Assembly (NCBI RefSeq): GCF_020037125.1
Contig: NZ_JAIQDG010000005.1
Span: 308,996 to 372,995, forward strand
Direction: 5' to 3'
Origin: Myxococcus sp. RHSTA-1-4
GTDB lineage: Bacteria; Myxococcota; Myxococcia; Myxococcales; Myxococcaceae
Length of the DNA: 64,000 nt
The notes under the pieces are model-generated. The model was not told the origin of the DNA. It saw only the letters and a list, made by a program, of their open reading frames with translations, and did not search any database. The translations under genes were made by a program, and so were the position numbers. Below, piece after piece: positions 1 to 7,401 of the stretch; position 1 is the stretch's first letter, and every line of letters starts with the position of its first letter.

Positions 1-1073
1 TGCTCGCGCTCGGCCTCGCGTGCTCACGGAATCCTCCGCCCCCGCTCACCCATGAGGCCTACGTGTGGCAGCGGGACTGGAGCCCGGAGCTGAGCGGAGC
101 CCTCGCGGAGGCGCCTCCGGAGCTGGGCGCGCTGCGAGTGCTGGCCCGCGAGCGCTCGGGCTCCGCGCGAACCCCGGTGGACATCGGCGTGGACGTGGAG
201 TCCCTGGCGCGCTCCGGCCGCGAGGTGGTGGCGGTGATGCGGGTGGATGGCACGGCGCCGCTCGACGGAATCTCCCTGGAAGAAGTCGCCGTCCACGCCC
301 GCGCCTGGAAGGCCCGCGGCGTGCGAGTCCGCGGCCTCGAGGTGGACCACGACTGCGCCACCCCCGCCCTGCCCCGCTACGCGGACTGGCTGGAGCATGA
401 ACGGGCGCTCCTCCAGGGCCAGGGCCTGACGCTCTCCATCACCGCGCTGCCCACCTGGGCCTCCTCGCCGGAGGTGAAGCGGCTGGCCTCCATCCCCGAT
501 GACGTCGTCCTCCAGGTCCACGCGGTGCGCGCCCCCACGCTCTTCACCCCCGAGGAGGCACAACGCTTCGTGGAGTCCTGGTCGAAGGCCACCGGCCGCG
601 CCTTCCGCGTCGCGCTGCCCACCTACCGCGTGCGGCTGCGCGACGGGACGCGCCTGTCCGCGGAGCCCCGCGAGGTCGCCCGCCTCCTGGCCCTGCTGCG
701 CGAGCGCCCCGTGCCCGGTGTGACGGGCATCCTCTGGTTCCGGCTCGGCCACCGGGGAGACCCGGACGCGTGGAGCCCGTCCACGCTGCAGGCGGTGGTG
801 CGCGGAGAACCGCTGACACCGCGCCTCACGCCCCGGCTGGTGGACGCGGGCGGGGGCACACGGGACATCGTCATCGAGAACACCGGCCGCGTGGACGCGG
901 AAGCGCCCGCGCGCCTCACCCTCAATGGAAACCTGGAGGTCCTGGATGGCGTGGGCGGTTATGCCCCGCACGGGGCCTCCCTCGTGGCGCGCACGCCTCC
1001 CCGCCTGCGCGCCGGCGAGCGACGCGTGGTCGGCTTCGTGCGGGGAACCGAGGTGTCACTTGCCGTGCCGTAG
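1..1073 (+). CDS. DUF3142-like lipoprotein, N-terminus cut by window edge
   Basis: The reading frame is open from base 3 to the stop at 1073, so the gene begins outside the window. The first visible residues read LALGLAC-SRNPPPPLTHEAYVWQR. The LGLAC stretch is a good lipobox, which makes this the end of a lipoprotein signal peptide and argues against the internal GTG at 63 as the start. About 356 residues are visible. The AYVWQRxW opening and the later sugar-hydrolase-like pattern (VRGLEVDHDCA, ALPTYRV, GVTGILWFRLG) resemble the DUF3142 family, which has a TIM-barrel-like fold of unknown function. The C-terminal 80 residues look like a small beta domain. The next gene overlaps by 14 bp, so the two are probably co-transcribed. 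The family call is by memory of its motifs; the role is unknown. Confidence 0.7.
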   Translation, partial: LALGLACSRNPPPPLTHEAYVWQRDWSPELSGALAEAPPELGALRVLARERSGSARTPVDIGVDVESLARSGREVVAVMRVDGTAPLDGISLEEVAVHARAWKARGVRVRGLEVDHDCATPALPRYADWLEHERALLQGQGLTLSITALPTWASSPEVKRLASIPDDVVLQVHAVRAPTLFTPEEAQRFVESWSKATGRAFRVALPTYRVRLRDGTRLSAEPREVARLLALLRERPVPGVTGILWFRLGHRGDPDAWSPSTLQAVVRGEPLTPRLTPRLVDAGGGTRDIVIENTGRVDAEAPARLTLNGNLEVLDGVGGYAPHGASLVARTPPRLRAGERRVVGFVRGTEVSLAVP

Positions 1074-3093
1074 CCTGTTCGCGTCCCTGGTCGTCCTCCT
1101 GCTGCTCGCGCCCGTGCGCGATGCAGACGCTTGCGGCCCCGACTTCCCGCCCGACCTGCTGACGGACAGGGCCGGCACCCTGGCGGAGTTGCCGGATGGG
1201 CGCTTCTCACTCGAGGCCTCCCGGCTGCTGCCGAAGCCGGCGGACACCTTCCAGGTGGTGGAGTCCTCGGAGCCGGAAGACGCCCGGACGGGAGGCGGCG
1301 CCCGCGAGACGGCGCTGTACGCCGAAGGCGCGAAGGCGTGGCATGCCGGAGACCTGGAGCAGGCGCGAGCCCGCTTCCAGGACGTGCTCTCGCTGCCTCC
1401 GGAAGAGCGCCGCCGCTTCTCCACCTTCGCCGCGTTCATGCTGGCGCGGACGTCAGGGGCCGGATTCCAGCACGAGGCGCGGCCCCGCTTCGCCGAGGTG
1501 CGAGAGCTGGCCCGGCAGGGCTTCGACGACCCGCTGGGGCTGGCGGTGGCGAGCCTTGGCGAGGAGGCGCGCCTCCTGCTCGACCAGGGCGATGATGCCG
1601 GCGCCATCCGGCTCTACGCGGAGCAGGCCGCGCACGGGAGCGGCTCCGCGACGACGTCGCTGCTGCTGGTGGCGCGGGCGCTCAGCCGGAACGAGGCCCG
1701 CCTCCGCGAGGCGTTGAAGGACCCGCTGGCCCAGCGGCTGATGGCGACCTTCGCCTGGACGCGCGGCCAGGAGTGGCAGTGGGCGGACGACGGAGCATCC
1801 GTCGGCCTGCAGCGCCTGCTGGACGCGCTCGCGTCCGTGCCCGGCGTGGCGGGAGCGGACCGGCTGGCGGCGGCCGCGTGGCGCGTGGGCCGCTTCGACC
1901 TCGCGGAGCGCTTCGCGGGCCAGGAGCACACCCCGCTGGATGCGTGGGTGAAGGCGAAGCTGGCCCTGCGCCGGGGAGACCGGACGGCGGCGGAGCAGCA
2001 CCTCGCGGAGGCCACCCAGGGACTGCCCGAGGCGGAGGACTGGTCGGGCGACGGCGAGTGGTACCCCCAGCGTCCCCGGGCGCGCGCGGAGGGGGAGCGG
2101 GCCCTGCTCGCCCTCATGCAGGGGGACTTCACCCGGTCCGCGGAGCAGGTGGCGGCGAGCTGCTCCTGGGCGGACATGGCGTACGTGGCCGAGCGCGTGC
2201 TCACTGTGGAGGAGCTGAAGCGCTTCGTGGCGGCGTACACCCCTGAGGCGGATGCGCGGTGCAAGCCCGAGCTGGCGAACCTCTGGGACGACGACGCCCG
2301 GGAGGGAACGAACAGCCTGACCCGGCGGCTGCGCCTGCTGCTCGCCCGGCGCCTGCTGCGCACGGGCGCGGGCGCGGAGGCACTGGAGTACTTCCGGGGC
2401 ACGCCGTTCGAGCAGCCGGCACGCCAGTACCTGGACGCCCGGGAGCGCGCCCGCGCGGCGGACAACGAGATTGACCGCGCCAGGGCCCTCTTCGACGCGG
2501 CACTGCTCGCGCGCCGGGCGGGGATGGAAATCCTGGGCACCGAGGCCGCGCCGGACTGGGCGCAGACCGACGGCATGTATGACAGGGGCGAGTACGACGG
2601 GCCGCCCGAGCTGCCGCCCGAGCAGGACACCGTCCGCCGGAAGATGGCGGAGCTGCCCCTCGTCTCGGCCTCCGAGCAACAGCGGCTGACCGCCCATGCG
2701 CCGCCGCACGCGTTCCGCTTCCACTACCGCTCCACGGCGGCGGACCTCGCCGAGCAGGCCGCCGCGCTGGTGCCTCCGCGCAGCCAGGCGTATGCGGTGC
2801 TGCTCTGCCACGCGGCGCGCTTCACCGCGTCCAATGAGCCGGAGCGCGGCAAGCGCCTCTGGCGCATGTACGTGAAGAACGGAGCGCTGCGCGCCGGCGA
2901 GGACATGCTCTTCGGCCAGGAGTGCCCGGAGCCCGACTTCGAGCGGGCGCGGGCACAGCAACCGAAGCTCTCCCTCCCCTGGAAGGGAATGCGGCGCCGC
3001 ACGCTGGCCGTCATGGGGGGCGGATTGCTGCTGCCGGTGGCGCTGGGCGCCGCGTTCATCCTGCGCCGCAAGCGCAGGTCGGCCGGAGCGTGA
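1060..3093 (+). CDS. Exported helical-repeat protein with C-terminal membrane anchor
   Basis: About 677 residues if translation begins at the TTG at 1060, which has a GAGG motif 7-8 bases upstream and is followed directly by a signal-peptide-like stretch (SLFASLVVLLLLAP). The frame is open back to an ATG at 925, but that extension lies inside the upstream gene and has no signal character, so the later start is preferred. The mature part begins near CGPDFPPDLL. Its body is Ala/Arg/Glu-rich with repeated helix pairs (GAKAWHAGDLEQARARFQDVL, DDAGAIRLYAEQA, GDRTAAEQHLAEA) that look like tetratricopeptide-type repeats. The last 35 residues are a hydrophobic segment (GGGLLLPVALGAAFIL) followed by RRKRR, so the protein is probably held in the inner membrane with its bulk outside. 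No enzyme motif was found and the function is unknown. Confidence 0.75.
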   Translation: MPCRSLFASLVVLLLLAPVRDADACGPDFPPDLLTDRAGTLAELPDGRFSLEASRLLPKPADTFQVVESSEPEDARTGGGARETALYAEGAKAWHAGDLEQARARFQDVLSLPPEERRRFSTFAAFMLARTSGAGFQHEARPRFAEVRELARQGFDDPLGLAVASLGEEARLLLDQGDDAGAIRLYAEQAAHGSGSATTSLLLVARALSRNEARLREALKDPLAQRLMATFAWTRGQEWQWADDGASVGLQRLLDALASVPGVAGADRLAAAAWRVGRFDLAERFAGQEHTPLDAWVKAKLALRRGDRTAAEQHLAEATQGLPEAEDWSGDGEWYPQRPRARAEGERALLALMQGDFTRSAEQVAASCSWADMAYVAERVLTVEELKRFVAAYTPEADARCKPELANLWDDDAREGTNSLTRRLRLLLARRLLRTGAGAEALEYFRGTPFEQPARQYLDARERARAADNEIDRARALFDAALLARRAGMEILGTEAAPDWAQTDGMYDRGEYDGPPELPPEQDTVRRKMAELPLVSASEQQRLTAHAPPHAFRFHYRSTAADLAEQAAALVPPRSQAYAVLLCHAARFTASNEPERGKRLWRMYVKNGALRAGEDMLFGQECPEPDFERARAQQPKLSLPWKGMRRRTLAVMGGGLLLPVALGAAFILRRKRRSAGA

Positions 3094-3220
3094 AATCACG
3101 CATGAACTCCGAGCAAGCCCTCACTCATGAGGGCGACATGTCCCCACTTTCCGTTCCCCAGTCAGCTCGGCTAGGGTGCGCGCCCCTTCCGTTTTTGAAC
3201 ATCTGAGGAGCTTGAAGACG

Positions 3221-3718
3221 ATGCCGAGGACTTCCCAGGAGCAGACCCAGGAGCGCCACGCCTACCTGCTCGACCTCTTCCGCCAGCGGCCCGACATCAG
3301 CAGCAAGGAGGCGCTGGAGTCCTTCAAGAACAAGTTCGGGTCCGCCATCAACCTGAAGACCTTCAACCAGCTCCGCGAGCAGGCCGAGGAGGAGGCCGCC
3401 GCCGCTGCCGCCGCGCCCGCGCCGGAACCCGAGGAGCCGGAGACCGAGCCCGAGGCCGCGCCGGAGCCCGCCGATGACGCCGCCTCCCGGCTGAAGGCCG
3501 CCGCCGCTCCGGAGGCGCTCAACGGCGGCGCCGCCGCTCCCGCCAAGAAGCCCAAGGCGAAGGGCAACGGCCCGAAGAACGTCTTCGTGGACGCGCCGAA
3601 GGAGCACCTCACCTTCCTGGAGGGCATCGTGCAGCAGCTCCAGGAGGCCGGCGCCGCCAACGTGCGCATCGACCACGCCACGGACCGGTGGATGGTCCTC
3701 GTGGTGGACTCGAAGTAG
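3221..3718 (+). CDS. Hypothetical protein with Ala/Pro/Glu-rich linker
   Basis: 165 residues from the ATG at 3221, which has a GAGGAG element about 11 bases upstream; an in-frame extension to 3176 lies upstream of that site. The N-terminal 60 residues are helical and charged (QERHAYLLDLFRQRPDISSKEALESFKNKFG) and could be a small winged-helix or DNA-binding-like module. A low-complexity Ala/Pro/Glu linker covers residues 60-125. The conserved-looking C-terminal domain (KNVFVDAPKEHLTFLEGIVQQLQEAG) ends in VDHATDRW-type beta strands. There is no signal peptide, so it is probably cytoplasmic. An 11-bp hairpin follows 16 bases after the stop. I do not recognise the family. Confidence 0.8.
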   Translation: MPRTSQEQTQERHAYLLDLFRQRPDISSKEALESFKNKFGSAINLKTFNQLREQAEEEAAAAAAAPAPEPEEPETEPEAAPEPADDAASRLKAAAAPEALNGGAAAPAKKPKAKGNGPKNVFVDAPKEHLTFLEGIVQQLQEAGAANVRIDHATDRWMVLVVDSK

Positions 3719-3734
3719 TCCCCCACGGCCGTTC

Positions 3735-3763
3735 CCCGGCCTCGCCACGAACGCGAGGCCGGG
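3735..3763 (+). terminator. Perfect 11-bp hairpin after hypothetical gene, no T-run
   Basis: CCCGGCCTCGC at 3735-3745 and GCGAGGCCGGG at 3753-3763 form a perfect 11-bp stem with a 7-base loop, starting 16 bases after the stop at 3718. No run of T follows, so it is at best a weak or factor-dependent terminator, or a 3' stability element. Confidence 0.5.
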
Positions 3764-3896
3764 TGCCGGCGCCCCCACTTCCATGGCGGACGCGCCGAGC
3801 CCGGTGAGCACGCGCCGCGGGATGCGGGCATGCGTCTCGCGTCCACCACTGCTCCGACAAACGGATGGCTTGAGACCCACTGGCTGTGGCTGAGTC

Positions 3897-4943
3897 ATGG
3901 GCATGATGCGTACGCTCCTGGCCGCCTCCGTCCTGCTCCTCGTCTCCGGCTGTGCGCGCTCCGGTGCCACGCGCCCCACGGCTCCGGAGGAGGGGGGCTC
4001 CGCAAGCGACATTCGCCCCGGCGCACTTCCCGGAGCGGAGCCGCTTCCGGAGGGGTGGCAGTCCCCGCTGCACCGGGACCATCCGCTCGCCGGCCGCATC
4101 TGGGACGTGAAGGCGGGCCGCTTCGTGGACGAGGCGGAGCTGCTACGCGCCCTGCGGGAGGCGCGCTTCGTGGTGCTGGGCGAGCGGCACGACCAGCCGG
4201 ACCACCACAGGCTCCAGGCGAAGCTGGTGCGGGCGCTGGGGAGTGGCGCGCGAAAGCCGGTACTGGCCTTCGAGATGCTGGACGTGGAGCAGCAGCCGGC
4301 GGTGGACGCGTCTCTCGCACGGGCACCGCGGGACGTGGATGCGCTGGCGCTCGCGGTGGACTGGTCCCGGAGTGGCTGGCCGGACTGGACGCTCTATCGC
4401 CCGGTGTTCGCCGCGGGGCTGGAAGCGGGGCTCCCGGTGGTGGCGGCCAACCTGCCCCGGGCGCAGGTGCGGGAACTGGTGAAGCGCGGACCGGAGGCGC
4501 TCCCGGCGCCGCTGCGCGCGAGGCTGGCGCTGGACACACCACTGCCCGAGGACGTGGCCCGCGACATGCGCGAGGAGCAGGACCGGGCGCACTGCGGGCA
4601 CCTGCCCGCGGAGCTGCTGGGGCCCATGGCGCAGGCGCAGCGCGCGCGTGACGCGCACCTGGCGGACCGGCTGCTGGAGACGGACCGGGGAGACGGAGGC
4701 GTGCTCATCACCGGCAACGGGCACGCCCGCACGGACCGGGGAGCGCCCTCGCACCTGGCGCGCCGCGCGCCCGAGCGGAAGCGACTCTCGGTGGGACTGC
4801 TGGAAGTCGCCCCCGGGTCGCATGAGCCGAAGGACTACGCGGCCTCGTTTTCCGCGGGCGCCCTGCCCTTCGACTACGTGTGGTTCACCCCGGCGGTGCC
4901 CCAGGAAGACCCGTGCGCCCCGCTCCGGGAGCGCAAGCGCTGA
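3897..4943 (+). CDS. ChaN-like lipoprotein (Tiki/haem-uptake superfamily)
   Basis: 348 residues. The N-terminus (MGMMRTLLAASVLLLVSGC) is a lipoprotein signal peptide with lipobox LVSGC; ATGs at 3897, 3903 and 3906 are all possible starts. The core matches the ChaN/DUF399 family: VVLGERHDQPDHH near residue 95, AFEMLDVEQQ, the GWPDWTLYRPVF segment, a central HCGHLP, and the late LITGNGHARTDRGAP motif. Family members bind haem or act as metal-dependent peptidase-like proteins at the outer membrane; the conserved Glu and His residues are visible here. It stands 27 bp before the beta-barrel gene on the same strand, so the pair could work together at the outer membrane, which is inference. The actual substrate is unknown. 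Confidence 0.8.
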   Translation: MGMMRTLLAASVLLLVSGCARSGATRPTAPEEGGSASDIRPGALPGAEPLPEGWQSPLHRDHPLAGRIWDVKAGRFVDEAELLRALREARFVVLGERHDQPDHHRLQAKLVRALGSGARKPVLAFEMLDVEQQPAVDASLARAPRDVDALALAVDWSRSGWPDWTLYRPVFAAGLEAGLPVVAANLPRAQVRELVKRGPEALPAPLRARLALDTPLPEDVARDMREEQDRAHCGHLPAELLGPMAQAQRARDAHLADRLLETDRGDGGVLITGNGHARTDRGAPSHLARRAPERKRLSVGLLEVAPGSHEPKDYAASFSAGALPFDYVWFTPAVPQEDPCAPLRERKR

Positions 4944-4970
4944 AGTGGGGCGGAATGGCTGACGCGTGGT

Positions 4971-6395
4971 ATGCGAGCAGCCGCCATGATGCAGCCCCTC
5001 ATCACCGCCACGCTCTCCCTCGCGCTCGGACAGGCGCCAGACACCACCCCTGCCGCCGTGACTCCGCCGGAGCCCCCGGTCCAGGCCCGCCTGTCGTTCG
5101 TCGCGAACGACGCGGACTTCGGCGCGTCGGACTCGCTCACCCGGCTGCACGCGGCACTGGACGCGCGGACGCCGGAGCTGACCTCGGGCCTGAGCGCCGA
5201 GGCCGGAGTGTCCCTGTTCATCAATGGCGGCTCGCAGGGCCTCGGCTTCCAGGACAACTCCAGCTTCTTCCGCCTGCGCTACCGCGCCGACACGTGGTCT
5301 CGCGAAGAGGGGCTGGCGCTCACCGCGTACCCGCTGTCGTCGACCCGCCTCTACATGGGCTACGAGTACCCGGTGACGTGGGCGCGGCAGGCGTACCCCG
5401 TGAGGGAGGGTGGAGCGGAGCCGGCCCTGGAGCTACGGCTGTCCCGGAAGCGCTGGAGCGCCTTCGCCGCCGTGAAGTCCGCGCGGGTGATCAACAACCT
5501 GGAGCTGGAGTCGGAGCGGCGCCTCGCGCTGCTGGCGGGAGCCGGCGTGGAGCTGACGCCCGGCCTCCGGGTGGACGTCGAGGCAACCACCGTGGACAGG
5601 GGCCTGGCGCCCGCTCCCGCGATGGTGGGTGAGAAGCTCGAGGTGCGTGCGCGAGGATTGTCCGGGCGCGTGCAGTGGAACCGGGGCGTGGCAATCGGCC
5701 CCAGCGTGGACCTGTCGCTCTACGCGGGAGACCCGGCGTTCCATGAGCGCTTCTTCGAGCCCGAGTCCTACCCCGGTGGCCTCGCCGCGGCGGTCTCCCT
5801 GGAGGGGAGCTTCATGGAGCAGCCGCTGGAGTCGCCAGAGACTGGCGAGCCGGAGGACGTGAACGCGGCGGCGGCGGCGCTGGGTGCCCGCGTGAAGTGG
5901 AATGACCTGCGGCTGCACGGACTCGCGTACTACCGCACCGTCAACTTCATCCAGGTCGACGTGCCGGGGCTCCCGCCGTTCCAGGCCCTCGCCGAGGACA
6001 GCAACCCGCGGCCGGAGGTGTCGTTCACGATGGGCGCGGACTACCACCTCCAGGAGCTGGGCCTCACGCCGGGCCTGCTGCTGCGCGCCACCGTGCCGGC
6101 GGCGACCCGCTTCCCTCTGGGAGGCAATCTGGGAGGCGCGCCCAGGCTCGCCGTGCTCCAGGGGCCCAACCAGCTCTCCATCCTGCCGGACGGAGTGGAC
6201 CGAGAGCCCGTGCTGACGCTGAAGGCCACGGTGCGCTGGGACCTGGGAAGGGTGGCCGGAGTCCTGGCAGAGCTCGCCTACACGCGGGACCCGAACCGCA
6301 CGAGCTTCGAGGATGACGAGACGGGTGTCGCCAGGCCAGTGCTCACCGACCCACACGCGGTGGGCGGAAACCTGCTGCTCCAGGCGCGGTTCTGA
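4971..6395 (+). CDS. Outer-membrane beta-barrel (porin-like) protein
   Basis: 474 residues from the ATG at 4971, or 469 from the ATG at 4986; both precede the same short signal peptide (MMQPLITATLSLALGQ). The mature protein starts with a Pro-rich segment. It continues as alternating hydrophobic/polar strands (RLRYRADTW, LYMGYEYPVTW, LELRLSRKRWSAF, VRWDLGRVAGVLAELAYTRD) and ends in phenylalanine (LLLQARF), the typical C-terminal signature for insertion by the barrel assembly machinery. No specific porin family is recognised. It follows the ChaN-like lipoprotein by 27 bp and converges on the pseudouridine synthase gene 16 bp downstream. Confidence 0.75.
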   Translation: MRAAAMMQPLITATLSLALGQAPDTTPAAVTPPEPPVQARLSFVANDADFGASDSLTRLHAALDARTPELTSGLSAEAGVSLFINGGSQGLGFQDNSSFFRLRYRADTWSREEGLALTAYPLSSTRLYMGYEYPVTWARQAYPVREGGAEPALELRLSRKRWSAFAAVKSARVINNLELESERRLALLAGAGVELTPGLRVDVEATTVDRGLAPAPAMVGEKLEVRARGLSGRVQWNRGVAIGPSVDLSLYAGDPAFHERFFEPESYPGGLAAAVSLEGSFMEQPLESPETGEPEDVNAAAAALGARVKWNDLRLHGLAYYRTVNFIQVDVPGLPPFQALAEDSNPRPEVSFTMGADYHLQELGLTPGLLLRATVPAATRFPLGGNLGGAPRLAVLQGPNQLSILPDGVDREPVLTLKATVRWDLGRVAGVLAELAYTRDPNRTSFEDDETGVARPVLTDPHAVGGNLLLQARF

Positions 6396-6411
6396 CGCAC
6401 GGGGAGCCCCC

Positions 6412-7332
6412 TCACCCGCCGCGCAGCACCGCCAGCGCGCGCTGGAAGTCCTCGGGCAGCGGCGCCTCCACGCGCACGCGCTGACCCGAGGCGGGGCTCG
6501 GTAGCTCCAGGCGGAAGGCATGCAGTGCCTGCCGGCCGAGGGCCTTCGCCGCCGGGTGGGAGCGCGCCTCGTCGGTGCCGTAGAGCGAATCGGCGAGCAC
6601 GGGAAAGCCGGCCTCCGAGAGTTGCACGCGAATCTGGTGGGTGCGGCCGGTGTCCAGGTCCACCTCCAGCAGCGCGGCGCCGGGGAAGCGCTCGCGGACC
6701 TCGAAGGACAGCGCGGCCCGGCGCGCGGACGGCACGCGCGTGGTGAAGCGGCGCGGGTCCTTCGGGTCACGAGCGTAGGGGCCCTCCAGCCGCCCCTGCT
6801 CGGGCGGGTGGCCGAGCACGAGCGTCCAGTACCGCTTGTCCACCTGCTTCTCCTGGAACGCGCGCAGCATCGCGGCGGCGGCCGCATCGGTGCGGGCGAA
6901 GGCCAGGCACCCGCTCGTCTCGCGGTCCAGCCGGTGCACCACGCCGGGCTGAGCCAGTCCCTCCACGTCGAACGACGGCCGCTGCGCGGCGAGCAGCCCC
7001 ACCACGGAAGGGGCGCGCCCCTCCGGCTCCACGACGAGCCCGGGAGGCTTGTTCACGATGACGAGGGCCGCGTCGTCATGGAGCACGGGCAGCACCGGCC
7101 CTTCACTGGAAACAGCGGGCGCGGCACGAGGCTCGGGCCGCTCAATCTCGATTTCCTCCCCGCCCCACAGCTTGCGCGTGGGCTGACACTTCTTGCCTCG
7201 GATGCGTACGGCCCCCGAGTCGATGAGCGCGCGGGCCCGCTCCGGCGTGAAGCCCGGCACGTGCTTGGAGAGGAAACGGTCGAGCCGCTCACCTGCGGCC
7301 TCACGGGGAACCTGGACCTTCTGCTGCGCCAT
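6412..7332 (-). CDS. RluA-family pseudouridine synthase
   Basis: 306 residues from the ATG at 7332 (MAQQKVQVPREAAGERLDRFL); an open extension of six codons upstream is unlikely to be used. The N-terminal 65 residues are an S4 RNA-binding domain (RLDRFLSKHVPGFTPERARALIDSGAVRI). The catalytic domain carries VVHRLDRETSG with the active-site Asp, the KRYWTLVLG segment, and the DTGRTHQIRVQL motif used for RNA positioning. Enzymes of this family convert uridines of rRNA or tRNA to pseudouridine in the cytoplasm. Which site it modifies (RluC-, RluD- or RluA-like) cannot be settled from the sequence alone. It lies just downstream of the ADOP permease on the same strand with a 69-bp gap. Confidence 0.9.
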   Translation of the reverse strand: MAQQKVQVPREAAGERLDRFLSKHVPGFTPERARALIDSGAVRIRGKKCQPTRKLWGGEEIEIERPEPRAAPAVSSEGPVLPVLHDDAALVIVNKPPGLVVEPEGRAPSVVGLLAAQRPSFDVEGLAQPGVVHRLDRETSGCLAFARTDAAAAAMLRAFQEKQVDKRYWTLVLGHPPEQGRLEGPYARDPKDPRRFTTRVPSARRAALSFEVRERFPGAALLEVDLDTGRTHQIRVQLSEAGFPVLADSLYGTDEARSHPAAKALGRQALHAFRLELPSPASGQRVRVEAPLPEDFQRALAVLRGG

Positions 7333-7401
7333 GCCCCTCCCGTCCCCCAACGCGCGCCGCGAGTCAACGTCCGCGAGCCCCGGACGTCCACCTCGCGGCG
7401 A

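Noticed and set aside
925..1060. Possible frameshift joining the first two genes
   Set aside because: The upstream gene has its own natural stop at 1073 and the downstream gene has a separate signal peptide, so these are two overlapping genes.
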